The position numbers were made by a program, and so were the translations under genes. Positions 1 to 6,224 of a stretch of 37,305 nt of DNA are shown here, piece after piece. Source of the stretch: Spirochaetota bacterium (GTDB taxonomy: Bacteria; Spirochaetota; Spirochaetia; Treponematales; Rectinemataceae); the NCBI GenBank assembly GCA_029778945.1, contig JAKPBN010000374.1:1-37305 (forward strand). Reading direction: 5' to 3'. How positions within the stretch are numbered: the first letter of the stretch is position 1; each line of letters starts with the position of its first letter. The notes beneath the pieces are model-generated. The model searched no databases. It saw only the letters and a program-made list of their open reading frames with translations, and was not told where the DNA came from.

Positions 1-218
1 GCCAGGACCCCGGGGCTGGCCAGGTCGAGAAGACCCCTCGCCTCGGCGGCCGCTATGGGACTTGCCTCCCCCCATTCTAGCAGCTTGCCTGGGTCGATCC
101 TCGGGCTGGCCGTCGTGGTTTGGCGCTCTACCTGGGGCAGGCTGGACTTGGTGGCGCAGGCCGACACAAGAAGGGCCAGGCCCAGGAGGGCCAGGCCAGG
201 AAGGGAAGTTCTATTCAC
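1..218 (-). CDS. Lipoprotein, N-terminal part only (runs off the window start)
   Basis: This is an open frame on the minus strand starting at a GTG (216-218), preceded by AAGGAG eight bases upstream. The first residues read MNRTSLPGLALLGLALLVSA followed by C, which is a typical lipoprotein signal: a short polar start, a hydrophobic stretch rich in L, A and G, and an LVSAC lipobox with the lipidated Cys at about residue 21. After it comes a polar segment rich in T, S, P and R, and there is no stop before base 1, so the rest lies outside the window. It lies 61 bp downstream of the PfkB kinase on the same strand and may be the next gene of that operon. The function is unknown. The call as a lipoprotein is firm; the role is not. 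Confidence 0.75.
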   Translation of the reverse strand, partial: MNRTSLPGLALLGLALLVSACATKSSLPQVERQTTTASPRIDPGKLLEWGEASPIAAAEARGLLDLASPGVL

Positions 219-279
219 GGTAAAGGCTCCTTGGACCTACCCCCTAAAGCCCTTGCGGAGCCGGGGGGTTACTAGGAGT

Positions 280-1167
280 CTAGCTTTTTCCCGCGTCTTC
301 TTCCATACGCTTTAGGACTTCCTCCACGGTGCCCGTGAAGGGGCCGGGCTTTTCCATCTTGAGGGAACAGAGGGCGGCGGCATAGCGGACCGAGTCCTCC
401 GGACCATGGCCCAGGCGCCGGGTCAGGTAGGAGGCAAAGGTCGTGTCCCCCCGGCCGGTCCTCCCCGAGAGGTTCGAGGGCGTAAAGGGGGCCCGGTGGA
501 TGCGGCCTTCCACGAGGACCAGGACCTCGGTGTTGTGGGTGACCATGACCTCCTTGGCCCCCCAGGAGGCCAGGATGCGGGCGGCCTCCTCCCGGTCATC
601 TCTGCCAGTGAGTATCTTGGCCTCGGCGGCGTCGGTCTTGAAGTAGTCTAGCATCGGCAGATAGCGCTTTTTTTCCGCCCAGTCGGCAAAGCGCATGGTC
701 CCATCGGCCTCGGCTCTCCGCAGGAGTCCTTGGGCGTCGACGGCCAGCCTCGCCCGGGGCTTGAGCTCCTCGATCAGGCTGTCGGGCAACTCGCCCACAA
801 AGAGGCCGGCCAGGTCGATGATCTTTGCCGTGGCCCCGACCGGAAAATCCGAGGCCGAGAAGGGCTCGGCCCGGGAGACCAGACTTGTGTCCCGCCTCTC
901 GTGGTCGGGGGTCCTGAAGACGTTGAGGATCGAGGTCGTGGCCCGGCTCTTGCCCACGACCAGGTCGAGGCCCAGGCCCCGCAGGTACTCGAGGGAGGGC
1001 CAGTCCTCCTCGGCGGCCTTGGTGACCACGAGTAGGCGGGCCCCCGAGCGGGCGGCCGCTGCGGCTGACTGGATCACCGCCCCTCCGAGGAGGCGGGTCT
1101 CGACCCCGAGGTGGTCGACAATGATGTCCTTGGATACGTGGCCTAGCATGGCGATGTCGTAGTTCAT
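280..1167 (-). CDS. PfkB-family carbohydrate kinase
   Basis: This 295-residue protein is a ribokinase/PfkB-fold sugar kinase, which transfers phosphate from ATP to a sugar or sugar-like alcohol in the cytoplasm. The N-terminus MNYDIAMLGHVSKD fits the first strand of the family, and the middle has a TDAAEAKILTG segment like the usual N-x-x-E-A region. The C-terminal signature reads SGRTGRGDTTFASYL with the likely catalytic base Asp241; the usual GAGD is GRGD here. The start is the ATG at 1165-1167, which overlaps the stop of the upstream phosphodiesterase gene as ATGA, so the two are probably translationally coupled. The same frame stays open further upstream, but that extension lies inside the neighbour gene. 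The substrate cannot be read from sequence; the operon suggests a compound imported by the adjacent transporter. Confidence 0.85.
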   Translation of the reverse strand: MNYDIAMLGHVSKDIIVDHLGVETRLLGGAVIQSAAAAARSGARLLVVTKAAEEDWPSLEYLRGLGLDLVVGKSRATTSILNVFRTPDHERRDTSLVSRAEPFSASDFPVGATAKIIDLAGLFVGELPDSLIEELKPRARLAVDAQGLLRRAEADGTMRFADWAEKKRYLPMLDYFKTDAAEAKILTGRDDREEAARILASWGAKEVMVTHNTEVLVLVEGRIHRAPFTPSNLSGRTGRGDTTFASYLTRRLGHGPEDSVRYAAALCSLKMEKPGPFTGTVEEVLKRMEEDAGKS

Positions 1168-1913
1168 GGTTGCCTTTCTTGGCTCCCCTCCCCGTCGAGC
1201 ATTGAGACTAGGAGGTCGGGCCTGTGGGTGGTTATGGACCAGGGACCAAGGTCCAGGGCGAGCCTGAGATCGGCCTCGGAATCGATGGTCCACAGGAGTA
1301 CGGGAATGCAGCGGAGGCGGGCATAGTCCATAAGGCCGGGCCGGGCTGCCCTCCAGTCGAGGTTGAGGCCACAGCAGCCGCTCTCCGTGAGGGCCGCGCA
1401 GGCCAGTCGGAGCTCCTCCTCCCCGTAGCCCGAGGCCGGGAGGAGGGCGTCCGCGTTGAGGAGGCAGCGGACCTCGGGCAGGCTTGCCCTGAGCTCCCTG
1501 GCCTCGGCCTCCCCCAGGCCGGAGAAGAGGACCTGGTCCAGGAGGCCCCTCCGCCGCAGGACGGGGCCGGCCACGAGGGCCGCCTCAGCCTCCTTGGCGT
1601 CCAGGTTGATCATGGTCCTGCGGCCCGCCAGAAAGTCCAGGGCCTCCTCCAGGGTGAGGAGCTCTCCCCCCGCGGCCCGGGCGGCCTCGAGAAGCTCGGC
1701 ATGGCCCGTGGTGGAGATGGGCAGGCCTAGCCCTGTGGGTCCGGCTATCGCGTCGTCATGGGCCAGCACGATCCTCCTGTCCGCGCTCAGCCGGAGGTCG
1801 AGCTCAATGACATCGGCCCGGGCGGAGAGGGCAAGCTCCAAGTGGCGCCTGCCATTGGGGGCCGAGCCCATGCAACCTGAATGGGCGGTGACCAGGGGCC
1901 GGGGCCTCTTCAT
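1164..1913 (-). CDS. Glycerophosphodiester phosphodiesterase family protein (UgpQ-like)
   Basis: This 249-residue protein has the GDPD TIM-barrel layout, which hydrolyses glycerophosphodiesters to glycerol-3-phosphate and an alcohol. Visible motifs are an N-terminal His (TAHSG, His11), a metal-binding acidic pair in VIELDLRLS (Glu37, Asp39), the His-Asp pair in VLAHDD (His52, Asp53), INLDAKE in the middle strand, and WTIDSEADLRLAL near the end. The usual HRG at the first motif is HSG, so the Arg that normally follows the first catalytic His is missing. It has no signal peptide, so it acts in the cytoplasm, as UgpQ does. Both ends overlap neighbours by ATGA junctions (upstream permease, downstream kinase), so it belongs to one polycistronic unit with the transporter. 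Family assignment is good; activity with the altered first motif is uncertain. Confidence 0.82.
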   Translation of the reverse strand: MKRPRPLVTAHSGCMGSAPNGRRHLELALSARADVIELDLRLSADRRIVLAHDDAIAGPTGLGLPISTTGHAELLEAARAAGGELLTLEEALDFLAGRRTMINLDAKEAEAALVAGPVLRRRGLLDQVLFSGLGEAEARELRASLPEVRCLLNADALLPASGYGEEELRLACAALTESGCCGLNLDWRAARPGLMDYARLRCIPVLLWTIDSEADLRLALDLGPWSITTHRPDLLVSMLDGEGSQERQP

Positions 1914-2743
1914 TTAAGCCCCAGGGCATAGGCCTGGGTCATGCGCTTGTAGACCACCCGGGAAAAGAGAAGAACAGGCACCGAGGCCAGGATCCCGATC
2001 CCCATGAGTTGGCCCCAGAGGGTCTCGTACTCCCCGATAAAGTTGGCGATCACGAGGGGTAGGGTCAGGAGCTCGGGGCTGCGGACAAAGAGGAGGGCAA
2101 AGAGGAATTCGTCCCAGGCCACGATGATGGCAAAGATCGCGGTGGCGACTATCCCGGTCCTCACAAGGGGAAAGACCACGAGGCCCAGGGTCTGGAGGCG
2201 GGAAGCCCCGTCGAGCTCGGCGGCCTCCTCGTACTCGAGGGGGAGGGACTTCACGAAGCCAAAGAGCATCCAGATGCAATACGGCAGGGTATAGACCTGG
2301 TAGACGAGGATGAGGCCCCAGAGGCTGTTGAGGAGCCTCATGCGCGCGAACATGTCATAGAGGGGGACCGCGAGGACCACCGGGGGCAGCATCTTGGCGA
2401 CGATGATCCAGACGAGGAAGACATAGTTGAGCTTGAGCGGAAAGCGATAGCGTGACAGGGCATAGGCCGAGAGGAAGGCCAGGACGAGGGAGATCAGGGT
2501 CGAGGCGCTGGTCACAAAGACCGAGTTCCAGAGGTTTCGGAGATAGCCGCCTTGGAGGATGGCCTGGTAGTTCTCCAGGGAGAGGACCTTGGGAAAGAGG
2601 GTGGGGACCCGGGAGATGTTCTCCACCGGGGTCTTGAGTGACATCGTGGCGATCCAGTAGATCGGGAAGAGGGAGAGGACCAGGATCGCGATGAGGGCGA
2701 GGGGGAAGAGGACGCCGCGCTTTTTGAGGACATAGGAGGCCAT
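1910..2743 (-). CDS. Carbohydrate ABC transporter permease, MalG/UgpE type
   Basis: This 277-residue inner-membrane protein has about six transmembrane segments and belongs to the binding-protein-dependent permease family. The EAA loop that docks the ATPase is visible as EAAELDGASRLQTLGLVVFP. Two ATGs compete: 2747-2749 overlaps the upstream stop, but AGGAGG sits seven bases before the ATG at 2741-2743, so the start MASYVLKKRG is preferred. It pairs with the permease just upstream and the binding protein beyond it. The 3' end overlaps the phosphodiesterase gene as ATGA. No ATP-binding subunit is encoded in this operon, so the pair probably uses a shared ATPase of the MsmK/UgpC/MalK type encoded elsewhere. 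Confidence 0.9.
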   Translation of the reverse strand: MASYVLKKRGVLFPLALIAILVLSLFPIYWIATMSLKTPVENISRVPTLFPKVLSLENYQAILQGGYLRNLWNSVFVTSASTLISLVLAFLSAYALSRYRFPLKLNYVFLVWIIVAKMLPPVVLAVPLYDMFARMRLLNSLWGLILVYQVYTLPYCIWMLFGFVKSLPLEYEEAAELDGASRLQTLGLVVFPLVRTGIVATAIFAIIVAWDEFLFALLFVRSPELLTLPLVIANFIGEYETLWGQLMGIGILASVPVLLFSRVVYKRMTQAYALGLK

Positions 2744-2745
2744 CT

Positions 2746-3624
2746 TCATTCCTCCTTGAGGATCTTGCGCAGATAGTACACGGAGGCCAGGCCCACCGCG
2801 ACCAGGGTTATCACCGAGGCGGCCGAGGACCGCCCGAGCTTGAAGTAGGAAAAGGCCTCCCGGTAGATGAAGAAGGAGGTGGTTTCGGTCGCGTTGCCCG
2901 GCCCGCCCCGGGTCAGGGCAAAGACCTTGGCGAAGACCTTGAAGGTGTCTATGGCCCGCAGGAGGAGGAGGAGGAAGATCTGGTCCCGCAGTATCGGAAG
3001 GGTGACCTTGAACACGGTCTGGCGGTAGCTGGCCCCGTCTATCATCGAGGCCTCGAAGATCTCCGTGGGCACCGAGGCGAGGCCGGCCTGGGTGACGATA
3101 AAGGCGAAGGGGGTCCACTGCCAGATGTCCACCAGGGCCAGGGAGAGGAGGGCCTTGTCCTTGTCGATGAGCCATCCCACCTTGCCTAGGCCTACCGCTT
3201 TCAGGATGTAGTTGAAGAGACCAATGTCATAGTGGTAGAGGGTCTTCCACACCGCGCAGACCACCATGGTGGAGAGCATCATGGGAAAGATGACCATGAC
3301 CATAAAGGCCGACTTGCCCCGGAACTCGCCGTAGAAGACGAGGGCCAGGATGATGCCTAGGCCGACCTCGAAGGTCGTCGTGCCCAGGCAATAGACGATG
3401 GTGTTGAGGAAGGAGCGCAGGAAGACCTTGTCCTGGAGGATGTCGACATAGTTGCCTATTCCAATCCACCTTCTCACGTTCGTGAGGTAGTTGTAGTTCT
3501 GGAAGGAAGTCACCGCGATGTTGAGGATGGGGTAGAGGGTCAGCCACAACATCACGGCCAGGGCGGGGGCAAGGATGGCCCAATAGAAGGGGGCCATCCC
3601 CCGCATGCGTCCACTGCGTTTCAT
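2746..3624 (-). CDS. Carbohydrate ABC transporter permease, MalF/UgpA type
   Basis: This 292-residue membrane protein is the partner of the downstream permease. It starts MKRSGRMRGMAPFYWAILAP with a cytoplasmic basic head and a first membrane span. The EAA loop reads EASMIDGASYRQTVFKVTLP. The chosen ATG (3622-3624) has GGAG six bases before it; the frame continues upstream into the spacer without support. The stop overlaps an ATG of the next permease gene. A perfect 14-bp inverted repeat lies in the 84-bp gap between the binding-protein gene and this gene, as is common where the binding protein is made in excess over the permeases. The substrate is not determinable from the permeases alone. 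Confidence 0.9.
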   Translation of the reverse strand: MKRSGRMRGMAPFYWAILAPALAVMLWLTLYPILNIAVTSFQNYNYLTNVRRWIGIGNYVDILQDKVFLRSFLNTIVYCLGTTTFEVGLGIILALVFYGEFRGKSAFMVMVIFPMMLSTMVVCAVWKTLYHYDIGLFNYILKAVGLGKVGWLIDKDKALLSLALVDIWQWTPFAFIVTQAGLASVPTEIFEASMIDGASYRQTVFKVTLPILRDQIFLLLLLRAIDTFKVFAKVFALTRGGPGNATETTSFFIYREAFSYFKLGRSSAASVITLVAVGLASVYYLRKILKEE

Positions 3625-3662
3625 GAGAGCTCCGGAACAATGGGAATAGTAGGAATAAACCA

Positions 3663-3699
3663 CGGAGACACGGAAGGCTTCAATTCTTCCGTGTCTCCG
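3663..3699 (-). repeat. Intercistronic inverted repeat (REP-like) downstream of the binding-protein gene
   Basis: CGGAGACACGGAAG (3663-3676) and CTTCCGTGTCTCCG (3686-3699) are perfect inverted copies with a nine-base spacer. It lies between the binding-protein stop (3709) and the permease start (3624). A hairpin here could protect the upstream transcript or reduce downstream expression. The CACGGAGA/CACGGAAG units match the octamer style of the repeats at 12702-12814 and 26786-26809. Confidence 0.85.
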
Positions 3700-3708
3700 C
3701 GCCTGGGC

Positions 3709-4965
3709 TTACTTGATGGCCTGGGCTATGGCGGCGTTGGCCTCATTGAGGGCCTGCTCGGCCGTCTTGTCTCCGATCAGGGCCTGCTGGAGGGATCCGC
3801 CGAGGATATTCTCGATCTCGCTCCAGTACATGGTCCTGGGCCGGGCCTTGCCGGCGATGAGGGCGGCCTTGACTCCCGGGTAGAAGGGGCGCAGGGCCAG
3901 AAGCTCGGCGTCGCTGTACACCGAGGCCCGGCTCGGGGGCAGGCCGGCCTTCATGGCCATGAGTTTCTGGGTGGGGGCGCTGGTCAGGAACTGGAGGAAC
4001 TGGAAGGCCGCGTCCTGGTTCCGGCCGGCCACAGGAAGGGCCACGTGCCAGATCCCGAGCATGGGGGCCGAGGGCTTGACTCCCGAGGGATGGGCCATGA
4101 CCTTGACCTGGCCCACGACCTTGGACTTCGCGGGGTCGTTGAGGCTGGCGAGCCAGGCCGGCCAGACCTCGGGGGTGATGGCGGCGCCGCCGGCGAGGAG
4201 GGTGTCCCTGACCTGGGCGGTGTTGTTCATCGGCGTGCCCTTGGGGGCGTACTTGGCCAGCTCGAGGAAATACTTCAGGGCCTTGACGCCAGCGGGGGAG
4301 TTGATCACCGGATTGCCCTTGGCGTCAAAGATCTCTCCGCCAAAGGACCAGAACATGGGGAGGAAGGCCGTGACAATGGGATTGCCCTTGACGCCCCGGA
4401 AGACGACGCCGTTGACCGCATCGCCCTCGCCGGCCTGGATCTTCTTGGCCGCGGCGAGCACATCGTCCCAGGTCTTGGGCTCCTTGAGGCCGTACTTGGC
4501 GAAGAGGTCGGTGCGGTAGGAGAAGAGGGAGACGTTGCCGATAAAGGGAAGGCTGTAGAGCTTGCCCTTGGGGGTCGCGGGGAGGCGGCAGAGCTCGACG
4601 AGGTTGGGGAAAAAGTCCGGGTCGACCTTGAGGCCGGCCTTCTTGTAGACATCGTCCAAGTTGACGAGCCAGTTGGCCATCTGGAACTGGAGGGCCTTGG
4701 GGTCGTCGATGAGGATGACGTCATAGCTGCCCGTACCGGTCCTCAGGTCTATGACGGTCTTCTGGTAGATGTCATCCCCGGAGAGCTTGAGGATTTCGAA
4801 GGTGACCTCGGGATGGAGGGCGGTATAGGCGTCGCAGGCGGCCTGCATGCCCGTGCCATAGTCGCCGTCCCGGCCCGCGATGACGAGCTTGACGGCCTTT
4901 TGGGCAAAGAGGGAGCCTGAGCAGGCGATTAGAAGGATGAGGGCGATGAGGGTGGCTTTTTTCAC
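3709..4965 (-). CDS. Extracellular solute-binding protein, family 1 (carbohydrate-type ABC uptake)
   Basis: This 418-residue exported protein is the substrate receptor of the operon. It starts at a GTG (4963-4965) with AGGAGG eight bases upstream. The N-terminus is a signal peptide, with LFA-QKA as a probable signal peptidase I site. An LIAC sequence also resembles a lipobox, so lipoprotein anchoring is possible. The mature part follows the family-1 pattern: a DAYTALHPEVTFEI strand-helix, DVILIDDPKAL, a KLYSLPFIGNVSLFSYRTDLF hinge region and a GKARPRTMYWSEIENILG C-terminal segment. The gene is first in the operon and its product is probably the most abundant. The presence of a phosphodiesterase and a kinase downstream suggests a substrate such as a glycerophospho-compound or a polyol, but this is inference. 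Confidence 0.9.
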   Translation of the reverse strand: MKKATLIALILLIACSGSLFAQKAVKLVIAGRDGDYGTGMQAACDAYTALHPEVTFEILKLSGDDIYQKTVIDLRTGTGSYDVILIDDPKALQFQMANWLVNLDDVYKKAGLKVDPDFFPNLVELCRLPATPKGKLYSLPFIGNVSLFSYRTDLFAKYGLKEPKTWDDVLAAAKKIQAGEGDAVNGVVFRGVKGNPIVTAFLPMFWSFGGEIFDAKGNPVINSPAGVKALKYFLELAKYAPKGTPMNNTAQVRDTLLAGGAAITPEVWPAWLASLNDPAKSKVVGQVKVMAHPSGVKPSAPMLGIWHVALPVAGRNQDAAFQFLQFLTSAPTQKLMAMKAGLPPSRASVYSDAELLALRPFYPGVKAALIAGKARPRTMYWSEIENILGGSLQQALIGDKTAEQALNEANAAIAQAIK

Positions 4966-5049
4966 GTCGTTTGCCTCCTGGAGACGAAGGAATGATTAAG
5001 CACAGTAAGGCGCTGTCCCAAAGGTCAGCAAGAAAAAACCGCTCGCTGT

Positions 5050-5078
5050 ATCCTACGAGTGATGCAGATATGTGGCAA
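5050..5078 (-). promoter_or_regulatory. Probable promoter of the ABC uptake operon
   Basis: On the minus strand TTGCCA (5073-5078) and TAGGAT (5050-5055) are 17 bases apart, about 85 bp before the GTG of the binding-protein gene. The -35 box contains the sequence GTGGCAA when read on the plus strand, and the same heptamer recurs at 5122-5128 in the promoter of the divergent regulator. Confidence 0.5.
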
Positions 5079-5117
5079 AAGCCGCCTAGGGCGCAAGGCA
5101 CGCATGTCAAGCTTTCA

Positions 5118-5146
5118 TTGCGTGGCAAGCAAAACGGGTATATCTT
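5118..5146 (+). promoter_or_regulatory. Possible promoter of the DeoR-like regulator gene
   Basis: TTGCGT (5118-5123) and TATCTT (5141-5146) are 17 bases apart and end about 22 bp before the ATG at 5169. An alternative -10 TATATC (5139-5144) would give a spacer of 15. The -35 overlaps the second copy of GTGGCAA, which would suit autoregulation by the encoded protein, although no clean palindrome is visible. Confidence 0.4.
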
Positions 5147-5168
5147 GTCTCCAGAACGGGGGGCACCG

Positions 5169-6164
5169 ATGGCCGATTCCGGAACTCGCCGAAGGCTTAA
5201 GCGCAAGGATCTGGTAGCCGCTATCTTTATCCTGTTTTCCGAGGAGTACGACCGGCGGGGAGTCGATTCCATCCTCGACATCGAGATACCCCTGTGCGAG
5301 GTCAGGCACTATCTTCTCGCCCGCTTCGGCATCGACTACACGAGCGATTCCTGGATCTGGACCCAGCTCTCCAAGTACGAGGAGGAGGTCGCCGTCCCCC
5401 TTTTCCGCAGGCATGAGGGGCCCGCAGGCCTAGCCCTCGGCATTGCCCGGGACATGAGCACCTATTTCCAGAAACAGCACCTCTATGTCACCCAGAAGAT
5501 CAAGGTCGCGAATGGGGTCCTTGAGCTGATGCGCAATGAGTCCGAGGCCGGGAAGGGGCCGCCCTCCATCCTCCTAGGGGCTGGCTCGACGGTCACCAGG
5601 ATCGCCGAGGCCCTGGCGGACAGCCTTGGCCAGGGCCCAGTCCCCCCTCCTGGCGCGAGCCCCTGGAGGGTGGCGACCCATAATTTGGGGGTTATCCAGA
5701 TCCTAGGGAGGGCCGGGCCCCTCTCGGGGATGGTCGAGCTGACCGTGCCGGGGGGGCGGGTGGATCCCGTGACCAACCTGATCCTGGGAAACAACGGGGA
5801 CTATTACTCGAGCCTGGCCCTGGACTGGATAGTGGAAGGCACTTCCTTCCTCCGGGACGGCAGCCTCTATGTCGAGAGCGCAAGCGAGAGCCTTGTGAAG
5901 TCGGCTATCCTCCATGGCTGCTCGGGGCGCAAGATCCTCGTCCTCACGGGCCACGAGGCCGTGGCCGAAGTCCCGCAAGGCCTTGCCCCCTTTGGGAGGA
6001 TCGACGAGTACGACTTTGTGGTCCTGCCCAGGGTCTCAAGGGAGCTGGCCCTGCCCAGCCGCTTTGACCTCGCCTTCGGGGCCCTCCGGAAAGGCTACGA
6101 GCCCTTTATCCTGACCTGGAACTACGAGATCCTCAGGACCAAGGCCGAAGGCCCTAAGGCCTGA
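5169..6164 (+). CDS. DeoR-like sugar-responsive transcriptional regulator
   Basis: This 331-residue cytoplasmic protein has a C-terminal effector domain of the DeoR type: an IKVANGVLELM lead-in, the phospho-sugar binding loop ILLGAGSTVTRIAEALAD (about 134-151), VATHNLGVIQIL, GGRVDPVTNLILG, and a late SESLVKSAILHGCSGRKILVLTG stretch. The first 80 residues, rich in basic and aromatic residues, are where the DNA-binding domain should be, but they do not show the standard DeoR helix-turn-helix and look diverged. The ATG at 5169 follows a G-run; a longer upstream frame exists but has low-quality coding character and covers the promoter region. It is divergent from the ABC uptake operon, so it is probably its regulator, responding to a phosphorylated product of the kinase. 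Confidence 0.72.
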   Translation: MADSGTRRRLKRKDLVAAIFILFSEEYDRRGVDSILDIEIPLCEVRHYLLARFGIDYTSDSWIWTQLSKYEEEVAVPLFRRHEGPAGLALGIARDMSTYFQKQHLYVTQKIKVANGVLELMRNESEAGKGPPSILLGAGSTVTRIAEALADSLGQGPVPPPGASPWRVATHNLGVIQILGRAGPLSGMVELTVPGGRVDPVTNLILGNNGDYYSSLALDWIVEGTSFLRDGSLYVESASESLVKSAILHGCSGRKILVLTGHEAVAEVPQGLAPFGRIDEYDFVVLPRVSRELALPSRFDLAFGALRKGYEPFILTWNYEILRTKAEGPKA

Positions 6165-6170
6165 AAAAAA

Positions 6171-6195
6171 GCCGTCCCGGCATTCCCGGGACGGC
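6171..6195. terminator. Bidirectional intrinsic terminator between regulator and EF-G-2 genes
   Basis: GCCGTCCCGG (6171-6180) and CCGGGACGGC (6186-6195) form a perfect 10-bp stem with a five-base loop. It is preceded by seven A and followed by TTTT, so it can stop transcription from both converging genes. Confidence 0.9.
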
Positions 6196-6224
6196 CTTTT
6201 CCGACTGGTCTTGGCGGGGAAGGA

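Noticed and set aside
4910-4965. Firm lipoprotein call for the carbohydrate-binding protein from its LIAC motif.
   Set aside because: The motif is followed by a good signal peptidase I site (LFA-QKA), so the anchoring mode cannot be decided from sequence alone.
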